This document shows positions 36,501 through 45,587 of a stretch of DNA of 64,000 bases, piece after piece. The notes below the pieces were generated by a model. It worked only from the letters and a program-made list of their open reading frames with translations, was not told the origin of the DNA and made no database searches. Numbering within the stretch: the stretch's first letter is position 1; each line of letters opens with the position of its first letter. Origin of the DNA: Sorangium aterium (lineage in GTDB: Bacteria > Myxococcota_A > Polyangia > Polyangiales > Polyangiaceae). The stretch covers positions 62,001 through 126,000 of the forward strand of contig NZ_JAQNDK010000006.1 of NCBI RefSeq assembly GCF_028368935.1, read 5' to 3'. A program made the translations under genes and the position numbers.

Positions 36501-36906
36501 GGCGGCGGAGCCCGCGGAACATGGCGCGGAACAGCGCGACGAGCCGCGGCCACGCCCCGAAGCGACGCCGCAGCGCGCCCGGGCGCGCGCCGCGCTCCGC
36601 CGCGAGCTGCTGGAACAGCGGGCGCACGCCGAGGTGCGCCGCGTAGTACGGGTCCGAGGCCGGCAGGAGCCCGCGGTCCTCCGCGTGCAGCAGGAACACG
36701 AGCCGGAGGATCGCGGTGAGCAGGCCGCCGTGGAGGTGCTCCGGGCCGCGGGCGAGCGCGTCCTCGAGCGCGCCCGCCCCGTCGCGCTCGGCCGCGTCCT
36801 CCAAGCCGCGGAGCAGGACGCCGAGCGCGTCGAAGGCCCGGTCCGCGAGCGCGCCCGCGACGTCTGCCTGCTGCGCCCTGCTGTCCCCGGGGACGGGCTG
36901 ATCCAT
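33517..36906 (-). CDS. Orphan DrmMI-like adenine methyltransferase
   Basis: 1129 residues, clearly homologous to DrmMI at 2288-6211. Shared blocks include LRLVFLL.EDRGLLP, the SAM motif DPAMGSGAFLMEACR (Asp366), NPPFLGG (Asn669) and TIAQGDTRRSGL. It lacks about 220 N-terminal residues present in DrmMI and starts just before the segment HLHGGLLTAILRL; the GST gene ends 65 bases upstream, so there is no room for the missing part. Between motifs I and IV it is about 70 residues longer, partly from an internal duplication of PAGLRNPGGPDVPEG. No drmA, drmB, drmD, restriction nuclease or BREX gene is next to it. The start has no strong ribosome site. Likely role: host DNA modification or a solitary defence or regulatory methylase. 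Confidence 0.85.
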   Translation of the reverse strand: MDQPVPGDSRAQQADVAGALADRAFDALGVLLRGLEDAAERDGAGALEDALARGPEHLHGGLLTAILRLVFLLHAEDRGLLPASDPYYAAHLGVRPLFQQLAAERGARPGALRRRFGAWPRLVALFRAMFRGLRRPELTLPARGGQLFDPERYPFLEHAGPPERAGPPEDHARPAKPAAPNAPAAPRAPSVDDGTVHAVLERLLVLDGRPLSYRAIDVEQLGGVYEALMGYRVERAAGPTVCVRPDRVWVGAAEALAQPRARRTAWLAERAGISRREAGKLGEALVAAETAAGVLEALGPLRARDTDVLGAGRLFLQPIAERRRTSAHYTPRSLSAPIVARTLEPLLRQLGEEPASEALLRLTICDPAMGSGAFLMEACRYLADQVVAAWTREAARGDAAAAARLALPGEGAVSHARRLVARRCLYGADKNPFAVSLARLSLWLVTRAHDEPFTFVDHALRHGDSLVGLDLAQLRGFHWKPAAPAPLFCQAVDAAVARALELGRRLVADAEHPAGLRNPGGPDVPEGAEAQLPAGLRNPGGPDVPEGDDAARRRARLAEEADEAIARARLLGDLVVGAFFAHEKDRGRLKERDRRAALALAWLRSGEPPSEELLSMQRALREGTPGGPPPLPAFHWPLELPEVFQEPRPDAPSGALEPRPARLCAFVGNPPFLGGKRISTDHGELYAAWLEQLHGATKNTDLAAHFFRRAAALLARRGTVGLIATNTIAQGDTRRSGLRPLVEAGGAIIYHAVRSVPWPGDAAVHVAVVHLALGMSPGDGVPPPRLDGVPVGHINSHLRAMPERPDPRPLGASRDLCFIGCFLRGDGFVLTDGEARALLAGDPAAGEVLRPFLGGEEVNSSPSHSPHRHVIDFGERGLEEAGRWPALLSIVRNRVKPARDRLKGTGIDAGHRARWWQFANTRPELRRKIAPLERCLVAARVTKHLCFAFQPAGRTFSDQLCVFAIDDYARFAVLQSRAHESWARLLSSTMGEGLRYAPSDCVETFPFPRPDHLAEGGRVEAAGERLYVARARWMLASRLGLTETYNLIKDPTCKEPSIVALRGLHEEMDRAVLAAYRFDGVEVPPYAEPATPEERQARSAFEDALIDRLFALNEARAAEEKQAGAEGER
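35266..35371. repeat. Internal 60 bp tandem duplication in the orphan methyltransferase
   Basis: A 46-base block starting GCCTTCCGGGACGTCCGGCC recurs exactly 60 bases later with two changes. It codes for a repeated PAGLRNPGGPDVPEG. The period is a multiple of three, so the frame is kept. It lies in a loop between motifs I and IV, where DrmMI has no counterpart. Confidence 0.85.
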
Positions 36907-36971
36907 GCCGAGCGCCCGGAGTGTACGCGAGCGCGGCGCGCTCTGCTGCAGGTTCTACCTGCGCGGGGCCT

Positions 36972-37592
36972 TCAGGGCTTGATCTTGGCCGCGAACGCCC
37001 GTGTCACCGCCGGCCTCGCCTTGATCGCCTGCTCCCAGCGCGCGAGGTTCGGGTACGGCTCGAGCGCTATCCCCATGCGCGCGGCCCCGGAGATCCACGG
37101 AAACGTGGCGATGTCCGCGATCGAGTACTCGTCGGCGAGGTACTCGGACTCGGCGAGGCGGCCGTCGAGCACCTTGTAGATGCGGTCCTGCTCGTTCTGA
37201 TAGCGCTCGATCGCGTAGGGGATCTTCTCGGGCGCGGCGCTGCGAAAATGGCCGAGCTGGCCGAGCATCGGCCCCACCGCGCCCATCTGGAACATCAGCC
37301 ACTCGATGACGCGCGAGCGGCCCGGCTCGCTGGCGGGCAAGAGCTTGCCCGTCTTCTCGGCGAGGTAGATGAGGATCGCGCCCGACTCGAAGACGGTGAC
37401 CGGACCGTTCGGAGGGTCGTGATCCTGGAGCGCGGGGATCTTCCCGTTGGGGTTGATGCGCAGGTACTCGGGCGTTTTCTGCGCGCCGGACCCGATGTCG
37501 ATCGGCTTGATCTGGTAGGCGAGCCCGAGCTCCTCGAGGAGGATGATGGGCTTGTAGCCGTTCGGCGTGGTCCACGTGTACAGGTCGATCAT
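36972..37592 (-). CDS. Glutathione S-transferase (YfcG/Ure2-like)
   Basis: 206 residues from ATG 37592 with a strong GGGAGGGAGAG site. The N-terminal thioredoxin-fold domain begins MIDLYTWTTPNGYKPIILLE, where the TPNG/YK pattern is that of Nu-class GSTs such as YfcG and YghU. NPNGKIPAL and VFESGAILIYLAEKTGKLLP are the glutathione-binding parts. The C-terminal helical domain includes SIADIATFPWI. Likely a disulfide-bond reductase or detoxifying enzyme in the cytosol. Same strand as the orphan methyltransferase, 65 bases upstream of it; probably chance proximity. Confidence 0.88.
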   Translation of the reverse strand: MIDLYTWTTPNGYKPIILLEELGLAYQIKPIDIGSGAQKTPEYLRINPNGKIPALQDHDPPNGPVTVFESGAILIYLAEKTGKLLPASEPGRSRVIEWLMFQMGAVGPMLGQLGHFRSAAPEKIPYAIERYQNEQDRIYKVLDGRLAESEYLADEYSIADIATFPWISGAARMGIALEPYPNLARWEQAIKARPAVTRAFAAKIKP

Positions 37593-38201
37593 CTGGCTCT
37601 CCCTCCCATCCGCGGTGCCCCCGGCACCCGTCTCGGGTGCTGCGGGGATGGTCCTCGGGTGACCCGCGGAGGTCAAGCGATGGCTGAACGGTCCTCGCGC
37701 TCCCCCTCGCCCGGCACGTCGATTTCATCCGAGCGAACTCCCGCGAGCGAGGCGCCGTGCGCGTCCAGCACGCCGCCGATGTCGCGGCCGCCGTATCATC
37801 CTGGCGCGATGCGGTGCGACGCCTCCGGCTGCGCGTCCGCCGTGCCCCCTCCGGGTGCCCCTGATCCCCGGAACGGCGGGGACTGCGGCCGGTGTTGGAC
37901 GAATCTACTCTACGGCCCTGGACAGCATCTGGGCCTTGCGGCGCAGAGCTGGTCTGTGAGATTTTTCGTGGGGTAGGTCCCGAAAGGCGACGAACTGGAC
38001 AGACCCTGTCCCGCGGTCTCTGTTGGCCAATCGACTACTCGTCAGGCAGACACGGCAACCCGCGGCTGAATGTCAACGTGGACGTCTTCGGGGAATGCAG
38101 TTCATGTCCAGAGAAGAAAGGCGCCGTGCCGCAGTGGCGCGAGGCAGTGGCGCGCGATTCGTCGTGATGCCTATGGTTCATGCTCGTTCGGTGACCTGGT
38201 C
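37593..38201. other. Gap with no gene supported
   Basis: 609 bases. Short frames exist but lack ribosome sites and protein-like composition. The patch at 37900-38100 is less GC-rich than its surroundings and may be the promoter region of the small gene that follows. Confidence 0.35.
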
Positions 38202-38768
38202 ATGAAGGTACAGCCATACAAGATTGGTTCATTGACGCCCGATAACCACTGGGTCGAGCATCGATACCCGGACGCGTGGGATCTCCAGCGCACCACGGGC
38301 CCCGATCGCCTGGTGCTCGCGCCGGCCGAACGCCAGATCGACCTCATCCTCGATCTCCTGCGACCGTTGCCGGCGCCGTTCGGTGTTCTCCACGTGCTCG
38401 TGGCGTCCCGCTGCGGCAACACGACTGCGCGGCGGCAGGCACCGACCCCGATGCAGCTGCGAGATGTGGCCGAATTTCTTCGCGAATTCGAAGAGTTCTT
38501 CGAGCGCGATGGCCGCCATCACGTCTGGGTCACATCCTTGTCCTCGCAGAGCACGATCGTTTACGACAACCACAACATCGTCTATGCGTACGGCCCGCTC
38601 GAGCAGCTCGTCGGCCGCGCTGAGACGCGCGGCCTGGCACGGCGTGCGATCGAGATCCCTGTCCCGCACGATCACCGCTTCAATCTTGAATACGACGATG
38701 CGGAGGCAGCGCTGCTCGATCGCTTTGATTGGCTTGAGTTTCCGCTCCAGCCCGGAGACGACCCGTGA
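38202..38768 (+). CDS. Hypothetical protein
   Basis: 188 residues, family not recognised. It begins MKVQPYKIGSLTPDNHWVEH and has balanced, globular composition with HHVWVTSLSSQSTIVYDNHN and RRAIEIPVPHDHRFNLEYDD. There is no signal peptide or membrane segment, so it is cytosolic. Codon use is normal for the region. The next gene on the same strand starts 115 bases on and is also a small unknown protein; such pairs are often immunity or contact-related proteins, but nothing here proves that. The ribosome site is weak, so the start could differ. Confidence 0.65.
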   Translation: MKVQPYKIGSLTPDNHWVEHRYPDAWDLQRTTGPDRLVLAPAERQIDLILDLLRPLPAPFGVLHVLVASRCGNTTARRQAPTPMQLRDVAEFLREFEEFFERDGRHHVWVTSLSSQSTIVYDNHNIVYAYGPLEQLVGRAETRGLARRAIEIPVPHDHRFNLEYDDAEAALLDRFDWLEFPLQPGDDP

Positions 38769-38883
38769 TCGCGGCGGCCCTCGGCGTCGCCGACGCTGGC
38801 CGACCTGGGCGTGCTGCCGATGAGAGGGGGAGCACGCGTCCCCGCTCGCGGCAGAGGCCCCGTTCGGCAGGAAAGGGTAGACG

Positions 38884-39438
38884 ATGCTCTCATGGCCTGA
38901 GGTGAAGCGGCTGATCTCGCAGATCGTCGGCCCGAGACTCGCCGACCTCGGGTTCAACAACCCAGGCCGTGCCATGTGGCGGGTTCGCCCGTACTTCGTC
39001 GACGTCGTCTGGTTCCATTGCCCTCGCGCCGGCATCTTCCAGGTCGAGTTTGGTTGTGGGCTGCGAAACGCGGTCCGAAACAATCCGGCTCCCTCGGATT
39101 GCCAGTTCCGCACGCAACCGGCGCGCTCGTTCAACTGGGAGGATACACCCTGGTCGTTTCGCCTGTCGGAATCGGAGCAGGTCGAGGTCCTTCGGCTGCT
39201 CGCCCCTCGGGTCGTGGCCGCCGCGAAGCGGTGGTTCTCTCACTTCGACACGATCGACAGCGCCATCGGGGCGCTGGAGAGCAATCCGTGGTCGGGTCCG
39301 CGAAATGTAGCGCTCTGCGCCCCAGGCAGTCCTGCATACAACGAAGCGATGTCCGCGCTGCGCGCCGCGGCGGCCGGTGTGGCGGGACAACCCGCTGCGG
39401 TGGACGAGGCCGGGGCTGTGCACCGCCCTCGTCGCTGA
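38884..39438 (+). CDS. DUF4304-like hypothetical protein
   Basis: 184 residues starting MLSWPEVKRLISQIVGPRLA, followed by DLGFNNPGRAMWRVRPYFVD and VVWFHCPRAGIFQVEFGCGL. The pattern of an N-terminal helix, a GF-x-x-x-GR turn and paired strands resembles DUF4304-type proteins, which are small, cytosolic and often near toxin or contact systems. Assignment is by pattern only. Ends 94 bases before the convergent cheW gene. Confidence 0.6.
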   Translation: MLSWPEVKRLISQIVGPRLADLGFNNPGRAMWRVRPYFVDVVWFHCPRAGIFQVEFGCGLRNAVRNNPAPSDCQFRTQPARSFNWEDTPWSFRLSESEQVEVLRLLAPRVVAAAKRWFSHFDTIDSAIGALESNPWSGPRNVALCAPGSPAYNEAMSALRAAAAGVAGQPAAVDEAGAVHRPRR

Positions 39439-39531
39439 GCGCGAACGTCGTCGCCCGCGATGAGCGGCGCGCTGGCCACCGCGCCGGGAACCGAGCCGCT
39501 ACGGCCGATCTCTCCCTCTGGCAGCCGACGC

Positions 39532-40119
39532 CTACGGGAAAGGCCGCGGCCTGCCCTCGCCGGCGCCGAGCGCGGCCGCCCCCGCGGGCTCGCCCTGCGC
39601 CGGCGCGCCCGGGAGCGCCGCGCGGGCGCCGCCTTCGGCCTCGAGCGACGCGGCCGCGAAGAGCTCCTCCGGCGAGAGGATCCGGTCGATGTCGAGCAGC
39701 AAGAGCAGCCTGTCGCCCACCTTGCCGAGGCCGAGGAGGTGATCGAGGCGGGCCCGCGTGCCGAACGGCGGCGGCGGCTCGATCGCCGCTGCGTCGAGGT
39801 CCACGACGTCGCCCACGGCGTCGATGAAGAGGCCCATCCGGGTGAGCTCGCCGTCGAACTCCGTCTCGACGATGAGGATACAGCTCTGCCGCGTGATCAC
39901 CGACGCCGGGAGCCCGAGCCGGACGGCGAGGTCGATGACCGGGATCACCCGCCCCCTCAGGTTGAGCACGCCGAGCACGGCCTGCGGCATCCTCGGCACC
40001 CGCGTGATCGCGGTGATCTCCACGATCTCGCGCGCGCGGAGGATGTCCACCGCGAGCTCGTCCCCGCCAACGAAGAACGAGATGTACTGCGACGATCGAG
40101 GCTCCGGCGCGGCGCTCAC
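39532..40119 (-). CDS. cheW: CheW chemosensory scaffold protein
   Basis: 195 residues, starting at GTG 40119 that overlaps the MCP stop (GTGA). The CheW fold is clear: [20 protein letters not shown], then [37 protein letters not shown], and [16 protein letters not shown]. It links receptors to the CheA kinase under the membrane. A Gly/Ala-rich tail of about 40 residues follows the fold. Last gene of the chemosensory operon. Confidence 0.93.
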   Translation of the reverse strand: MSAAPEPRSSQYISFFVGGDELAVDILRAREIVEITAITRVPRMPQAVLGVLNLRGRVIPVIDLAVRLGLPASVITRQSCILIVETEFDGELTRMGLFIDAVGDVVDLDAAAIEPPPPFGTRARLDHLLGLGKVGDRLLLLLDIDRILSPEELFAAASLEAEGGARAALPGAPAQGEPAGAAALGAGEGRPRPFP

Positions 40120-41873
40120 GGGACCTCCGCGCGCCCGGAGGTAGCCCGATCCGCGCCCCGTGGGGGAAAGCGCTCGAACTCGGCGTCCTCGTGCAGCGCG
40201 GCAGCGCGCCCGGCCCCGTTCGTCCTGGCCCGGGCGAGCGTCGCGAGCACGGCGGCGCCGTTCGAGGCGGCCGGCGAGGCCGGGGAGCCCTCCCGGGACG
40301 GCGGCGGGAGGCGCCGCGCGTCGCCCGCGGCGCGCGGCACGCGGGTGCGCTCGGGGAACGCGAGCTCGTCGCCGACCCGGAAGAAGCGCAGCATGCCCGA
40401 GAGCGCGTCGGCCTGCGCCGCGAGCTCCTCGGCCGTGCTGGCGAGCTCCTCGCTGATCGCGGCGTTGCGCTGCGTCACCTCGTCGACGCGGCGCATGGCG
40501 CTGTTTACCTGGCCGACCGCGTCGGCCTGGCTCACCGACGCGGTCGCCACCTCCTGCGTGAGCGACGAGGTCCGCCGGATCGCGGGCGCCATCTCCTCGA
40601 GCAGCTGCCCCGAGCGATCGGCGACCTGCACGCTCGTCGACGCGCGCGCGCCGATCTCCTTGGCGGCGGCCTGGCTCCGCTCCGCGAGCCGGCGGACCTC
40701 GCTCGCGACCACGGCGAAGCCGCGGCCGTGCTCGCCGGCCCGGGCCGCCTCGATCGACGCGTTCAGCGCGAGCAGGTTGGTCTGGTAGGCGATCTCCTGC
40801 ACGATCGACACCTTCTCGGCGATGTCGCGCATCGCGGCGACGGTGCGCTGGACCGCCTCGAGGCTCTGATCCGCGGCGTCCGCGGCGCCGTTGGCGAGCT
40901 CGCCCGTCTGCTGGCTGCTCTCGGCGTTCTTCTGGATCGAGCCGCTCACCTCCGAGAGGCTCGCCGACGTCTCCTCCACCGCGGCCGCCTGCTCGCTCGT
41001 GCCCTGCGACAGGTTCTGCGAGGTGGCCGAGATCTGCGTCGAGGCGGCGGCGAGCGACTCGGCGCCCGTGCGGATCTCCAGGAGGACGGTCGAGAGCTTG
41101 TCCGCCATCTCCGCCATCGCCTCCTCCAGCTGCCCGAGCTCGTCGCGGCCCGCGGCCACGCCCCGGTGCCTCAGATCACCCTCCGCGATCCGCCTGGCGA
41201 GCCCCACGGCCGAGCTCAGCGGCCCCGTGATGCTGCGCGAGACGAGGACGCTGACGACCACGCCGACCGCCAGGGCCGCGAAGGCGATGAGGCCCATCTC
41301 CCGCGAGGCGCGCTGCGCGTCGCCGCTGAGCGACGCCTGCAGCGCCTCCATATCCCTCGTGCTCGCCTGGGCGAAGCTCTCGGCCGAGTCCTCGAACCGA
41401 TCGATCTCGCCCTTGACGCCGGCCATCGCTGAATTCGCCGCCTGGGCCGTGGGCAGCTGCCCGGCGAGCGCGTCCTGCATCACCCGGCGAAAGCCGACGA
41501 CGTAGCTCGTCACGTCGCGCCGCATCGAGGAGACCGACTCCCGCTCCCGGGGCAGCGTCACGATGCGCTCGAGCTCGTCCAGCCGCCGCAGGATCTCCGC
41601 CTCGGACTCGTTCCATTTCTCCTGATAACCCTGCTGGAGCGGGCGATCGCCCATGCTGAGGAAGCAGTCTTTCTCGTAGCGGCGGAGCTCCATGAGGTCC
41701 CGCTCGAGCTGCATCGCGACCGCGAGCTCCCGGACGTCCGACACGAGGATCTCGTGCGTCTGCTGCGCTACGGACGTCAGGCTGAGGTGCCCCGAGATCG
41801 CGATGGCGACCATGAGCATCGCCATGAACGTGAGCGAGAGCGTCAGACGCATCGCAATCTTGAGCCGGTTCAT
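40116..41873 (-). CDS. Methyl-accepting chemotaxis protein
   Basis: 585 residues. TM1 is about residues 8-28 and TM2 about 190-210 ([20 protein letters not shown]). Between them lies a helical periplasmic sensor domain of the four-helix-bundle or CHASE3-like kind ([20 protein letters not shown]). After TM2 come a HAMP domain and the long signalling hairpin, whose tip is [20 protein letters not shown] followed by [21 protein letters not shown] disordered tail of about 80 residues follows. The start overlaps the cheA stop (ATGA) and the end overlaps cheW. No NWETF-type CheR-binding tail is visible. Confidence 0.93.
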   Translation of the reverse strand: MNRLKIAMRLTLSLTFMAMLMVAIAISGHLSLTSVAQQTHEILVSDVRELAVAMQLERDLMELRRYEKDCFLSMGDRPLQQGYQEKWNESEAEILRRLDELERIVTLPRERESVSSMRRDVTSYVVGFRRVMQDALAGQLPTAQAANSAMAGVKGEIDRFEDSAESFAQASTRDMEALQASLSGDAQRASREMGLIAFAALAVGVVVSVLVSRSITGPLSSAVGLARRIAEGDLRHRGVAAGRDELGQLEEAMAEMADKLSTVLLEIRTGAESLAAASTQISATSQNLSQGTSEQAAAVEETSASLSEVSGSIQKNAESSQQTGELANGAADAADQSLEAVQRTVAAMRDIAEKVSIVQEIAYQTNLLALNASIEAARAGEHGRGFAVVASEVRRLAERSQAAAKEIGARASTSVQVADRSGQLLEEMAPAIRRTSSLTQEVATASVSQADAVGQVNSAMRRVDEVTQRNAAISEELASTAEELAAQADALSGMLRFFRVGDELAFPERTRVPRAAGDARRLPPPSREGSPASPAASNGAAVLATLARARTNGAGRAAALHEDAEFERFPPRGADRATSGRAEVP

Positions 41874-43591
41874 CGTGTCCTTCCCTCCGGATCCATCGCC
41901 CCTTCCCGCGCCTTCAAGGGCGGCGCTCGCCGCCGTCGATCCAAGGGCGGGAGCTCGCCCCCGCCGTCGCGGCCGCGGGAGAGGTCGTTCAGCAGAGCGT
42001 CCACATCGAGGATCAGCGCGAGCCGGCCGTCGCCGAGGACCGTGGAGCCGGTGATGCCCCGGGTGCGGCGGAAGAGCCGGCCGAGCGGCTTGATGACCGT
42101 CCTGCCCTCGCCGTCGAGCGAGTCGACGACGAGGCCGGCCTGGCCCCCCTCGTGGGCCACCACCACCACGCTCTCGCGGACCGGCGCAGGCCCGGAGAGG
42201 GCGAAGAGGTCGCGGAGCCGCACGCACGGCAGCGCGCGCCCGTGCACGTGGAGGATGCCGCCAGGGCCCGCGGCGGAGGCGCCGCTCGGGAGCCCGACGC
42301 ACGAGACGACCGCGCGGAGCGGGATGACGTACCGCTCGCCGGCGGCGCTCACCGAGAAGCCCTCGATGGTCGCGAGGGTGAGCGGGAGCCGGAGGATCAG
42401 CGTGGTGCCGACCCCCGCGGCGCTCTCGATGCCTATCGAGCCCTCCAGCGACTCGACGCGGCGCCGCACCACGTCCATGCCCATCCCCCGGCCGGACAGG
42501 TCGGAGACGGTCGCGGCGGTGGAGAAGCCCGGCTCGAACACCATGCCGTAGATCTCGCTGTCGGAGAGCGCACCGGGGTCCGCGCACCTGCCCTGCGCGC
42601 TGGCCCGCGCCGCGATCCGGGCGCGGTCCATCCCCGCGCCGTCGTCGGAGATGCGGAGCGCGATGCCGCCGCCCTCGTGGGTGGCGCGCAGGGTGATGGT
42701 CCCGCGCGGGTCCTTGCCGCACGCCTTCCGCACCTCGGGCGGCTCGAGGCCGTGATCGATGCCGTTGCGGATGAGGTGGGTCAGCGCGTCGCGGAGGCGC
42801 TCGATCACCGCGGTGTCCACCTCGACCTCGCCGTGCACGACCACGAGGCGCGCGAGCTTGCCGTGCGACCGCGCGAGATCGCGCACGGCGCGCTCGTACT
42901 GCCGGAACCAGGGGCCGACAGGCACCATCCGCGCGCGGCGGATCGCCTCCTCGAGCTTGGTGTTCAGCCGATCGAGCTCCTCGAGGCCGTCGCGCAGCGC
43001 CGCGCCGACGGCGCCGCCCGCGAGCTGGACCTCGCGCGCGATCCGGTTCCGGGTGATCGCGACCTCGCCGATGAGATCGACCATGCAATCGAGCTTCTCG
43101 ACCGTGATGCGGACGGTCTTCGCGCCCGAGCCCCGGTTGCCCTCGTCCGCGGCGCTAGAGGTGGCCCCCTTCGACGTCGAGGGGGTCCCCTCGCGCTCGG
43201 CGCGACGGGCGTTCCTGAGCCGCTCGAGCACGCCTGCGGGCAGGGAGGTCGACCCCGGCGGCTCCTCTCCGCCGTCCATCTCCGCGAGCTGGCGGCGCGC
43301 CGAGTCGACCGTCTCGAGGAGCAAGGAGACCACCATGCCGGTCACCGGCAGCGTGCCCCGGTGGAGATCCTCGATCACGTCCTCGGCGGCGTGGGTGAGC
43401 TCGCTCAGCCCGTGGGCGCCGACGGAGCTGGCATTGCCCTTCATCGTGTGGGCGACGCGGAAGATGCGCTCCAGGAGGTGGCCGGCGTCGGGCCGCCGCT
43501 CGAGCTCGAGGAGCGCGCCCTCGAGCTCGTCGAGGTGCTCCGCTGTCTCGGCGGCGAACATCTGCATGAGCGCGGCCCGCTCGGCATCCAT
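41870..43591 (-). CDS. cheA: Chemosensory histidine kinase CheA
   Basis: 573 residues. P1 HPt domain with phospho-His48 in [18 protein letters not shown]. No P2 domain. P3 dimerisation from [21 protein letters not shown]4 kinase with N box [18 protein letters not shown]1 ISDDGAGMD, and the later boxes [20 protein letters not shown] and [13 protein letters not shown]. The C-terminal P5 is a CheW-like domain ([14 protein letters not shown]). ATG 43591 is used; a GTG at 43600 overlapping the cheD stop is also possible. Couples the MCP to the response regulator. Confidence 0.93.
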   Translation of the reverse strand: MDAERAALMQMFAAETAEHLDELEGALLELERRPDAGHLLERIFRVAHTMKGNASSVGAHGLSELTHAAEDVIEDLHRGTLPVTGMVVSLLLETVDSARRQLAEMDGGEEPPGSTSLPAGVLERLRNARRAEREGTPSTSKGATSSAADEGNRGSGAKTVRITVEKLDCMVDLIGEVAITRNRIAREVQLAGGAVGAALRDGLEELDRLNTKLEEAIRRARMVPVGPWFRQYERAVRDLARSHGKLARLVVVHGEVEVDTAVIERLRDALTHLIRNGIDHGLEPPEVRKACGKDPRGTITLRATHEGGGIALRISDDGAGMDRARIAARASAQGRCADPGALSDSEIYGMVFEPGFSTAATVSDLSGRGMGMDVVRRRVESLEGSIGIESAAGVGTTLILRLPLTLATIEGFSVSAAGERYVIPLRAVVSCVGLPSGASAAGPGGILHVHGRALPCVRLRDLFALSGPAPVRESVVVVAHEGGQAGLVVDSLDGEGRTVIKPLGRLFRRTRGITGSTVLGDGRLALILDVDALLNDLSRGRDGGGELPPLDRRRRAPPLKAREGAMDPEGRTR

Positions 43592-43596
43592 CGCGA

Positions 43597-44121
43597 TCAC
43601 AGGGGCTGGATGGCGGCGCTGCCGTCGTCGGTGCGGAAGATGAGCTTCCGGCCCTGGCTGCCGCCCGTGTCCTGGTGGATGACCCGGATCCCGGCGGCGC
43701 GCAGCATCATGAGCCCGACCGCCACGTTCTGGTGTCCGAGGTGCGAGTCCCGCTCCCGGAAGGCGGAGATCATGCAGGCGCCTCCGACGATCCGGGCCTG
43801 GAGCGAGCGGGGCGTGGCGCCGAAGGCCGCGAGGCGATCGACGAGCTGCTGAAAGGCGGTATCTCCGAAGCGCCCGAGCGCCAAGCCGAGGTTCGGGCAG
43901 CTGGGGAGCACGTAGTGGTTCATGCCGCCCACGCCGAGCGCCGGCTCCCAGAGGCAGATCGAGACGCACGAGCCGACGATCGTGGTGATGATCGTCGGCT
44001 CGTCCGACGCGAAGATGTTGCCCGGCGTGAGGTAGTGGGCCAGCGGGCTGCTCGGGGGGGGCACGCTCAGCCGCGCTCCTCCCGCGCCGAACCGCTGCGA
44101 CGGGGGCTTGAGCATCGTCAT
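43597..44121 (-). CDS. cheD: Chemoreceptor glutamine deamidase CheD
   Basis: 174 residues. Catalytic Cys52 in VGSCVSICLWEP and His69 in GGMNHYVLP, both where CheD has them. Further matches are RIVGGACMI, IGxxN-like LGHQNVAVGLMMLRAAGI, and the end GRKLIFRTDDGSA. The start overlaps the stop of the GAF gene (ATGA). It adjusts receptors by converting Gln to Glu and, in many species, acts with CheC, which is not seen here. Confidence 0.93.
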   Translation of the reverse strand: MTMLKPPSQRFGAGGARLSVPPPSSPLAHYLTPGNIFASDEPTIITTIVGSCVSICLWEPALGVGGMNHYVLPSCPNLGLALGRFGDTAFQQLVDRLAAFGATPRSLQARIVGGACMISAFRERDSHLGHQNVAVGLMMLRAAGIRVIHQDTGGSQGRKLIFRTDDGSAAIQPL

Positions 44122-44867
44122 CGCATCTCCAGGGCGCCGCAGCGCTCCCGCCCCGCGCAGAACGGTCCGGCAGCCAGGGTGCCGAGCGCTTCGAGAAGAC
44201 CCTTGTCGAGCGGCCCGAGCGCGGGTTTCTGCGAGAGCAGGTGGAAGACGGCGATGACGCCGACCACGCGCTCGTCCATCGTGAGCGGGACACAGGCCAT
44301 GACGTCGCCCTCGCCGCGCGCACAGGGGGCCTGGGGGGCGGCCGCGTCGCTGCCGAGCGCGGCGCCCTGCCGGAAATACGGCTCGATCCTCCGCGCCACG
44401 CGCCCCACGACGCCCTCTTCCGGCGCCACCAGGACGGCGGACGACGGATCGACGCCGTAGGCCGCGACGACCCTCGCCGCCCCGCTGCCATCGATCTCGA
44501 AGACGGCGATCTCCTCCGAGCCGACGAGGTTCGCGATGATGTCCTGGAGGGCGTGGCACGCCTCCTCACGGGTCCGGAGCGGCAGGAGCCGGCGGCTCGC
44601 GACATAGAGGCTCGCGAGCTGCGTGCGCTGCTGTTCCTCTGCTGCGCATCGGCCTTCGGCGTGCGCGAGCGCCGCCTCGGCGCGGGCGGCGCGGGCCTCG
44701 AGGCGCCCATGGGCCCTCCGAGCCCGGCCGAGCAGCCGGCCGAGCGCGCGGGCGCGCCGCGCGAGCCTCTTCTTCTGCCCTTCGAGCGCGCTCACGTGCG
44801 CTCTCGGCGATCCCTCGCGGCGCACCGCGTGCTCCACCCCGCGCTCAGCTTGTCCATCACGCGACAT
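44118..44867 (-). CDS. GAF-domain protein of the chemosensory operon
   Basis: 249 residues from ATG 44867 with GGTGGAGA upstream. The first ~85 residues are Arg/Ala/Glu-rich and predicted to form a coiled coil (ALGRLLGRARRAHGRLEARA). A single GAF domain follows: SLYVASRRLLPLRTREEACH, IANLVGSEEIAVFEIDGSG, and MACVPLTMDERVVGVIAVFH. There is no output domain, so it is probably a sensory or adaptor subunit acting on the CheA complex. It is coupled to cheD by overlap. Confidence 0.85.
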   Translation of the reverse strand: MSRDGQAERGVEHAVRREGSPRAHVSALEGQKKRLARRARALGRLLGRARRAHGRLEARAARAEAALAHAEGRCAAEEQQRTQLASLYVASRRLLPLRTREEACHALQDIIANLVGSEEIAVFEIDGSGAARVVAAYGVDPSSAVLVAPEEGVVGRVARRIEPYFRQGAALGSDAAAPQAPCARGEGDVMACVPLTMDERVVGVIAVFHLLSQKPALGPLDKGLLEALGTLAAGPFCAGRERCGALEMR

Positions 44868-44880
44868 GTCGGTCTCCACC

Positions 44881-45249
44881 TCATTCGCCGAGACAGCTCT
44901 TGACCTTCTCGAGGAGCTCCAGGGAGTCGATCGGCTTCGTGATGTAGTCGGAGCAGCCACAGCGAAACCCCTCTTCCCTGTGCGAGACCTCCCCTCGGCT
45001 CGTGACGAGGACAATCGGCGTCTCCCGCGTCGCCTCCTCCGAACGCAGCCTCCGGCAGGCCTCGAATCCATCCATCGCCGGCATGATCACGTCGAGCAGG
45101 ATCAGATCAGGCCGCTCGGCGAGCGCCTTGACCACCCCGGCGCTGCCGTCCTTGGCTGTGACCACGTCATAGCTCTTCCGGAGGATCATCTGCTCCATCA
45201 TCAGGACGGTCTCCGAGTCGTCCACCAGCAGGATCTTCTTTCGAGACAC
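44881..45249 (-). CDS. CheY-type response regulator
   Basis: 122 residues, a single receiver domain. Start GTG 45249 with GGGAGGCGGC upstream. Acidic pocket in ILLVDDSE (Asp10, Asp11), phospho-acceptor Asp53 in LILLDVIMPAMDG, switch Thr83 in VLVTSRGE and Lys105 in YITKPID. First gene of the operon and presumably the target of the CheA encoded downstream. No DNA-binding domain, so the output is by protein contact. Confidence 0.92.
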   Translation of the reverse strand: MSRKKILLVDDSETVLMMEQMILRKSYDVVTAKDGSAGVVKALAERPDLILLDVIMPAMDGFEACRRLRSEEATRETPIVLVTSRGEVSHREEGFRCGCSDYITKPIDSLELLEKVKSCLGE

Positions 45250-45587
45250 CGCCGCCTCCCCTCGCAGGAAACGAAGACCACTCGAGCGCTCGCCCGTGCG
45301 GCTCGAACGCCACCTCTCCCCAAGGGGCGTCGCCTTTCCTGAAGGTACGCTCGGGTCACGCCCCAAGTAAACATCAATCGAGGCGAGACCACTTTGGCAT
45401 ACAGCGTCTTTCCTGCTGGGCCGGCGGTTCGGCCGGCCGGACTCAGCCTTCTCGACAGCGCAGGTGCGAGGCCGGACGCCGCGGCGAGAGCGCCGGTGTC
45501 TGGCGGAGCCTGGCGGTCCTCTGTTCCGGGTTGCGCGCCGCGGCGCAGGAGCTTGGCCGTGCGATCGTCCGGTGGTACCAGGACACG
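45250..45587. other. Divergent promoter region
   Basis: 338 bases between the leftward chemosensory operon and the rightward isochorismatase/AlkB gene, so both promoters should lie here. The AT-richer part is at 45365-45415. I could not assign a -35/-10 pair with confidence. Confidence 0.4.

Noticed and set aside
33512-36553. 1013-codon minus-strand frame alongside the orphan methylase
   Set aside because: Same strand, shifted frame; Arg/Ala-rich with none of the SAM or NPPF motifs.
38023-38205. 60-codon frame upstream of the hypothetical gene
   Set aside because: No ribosome site and Arg-rich chance composition; it ends inside the start of the better-supported gene.
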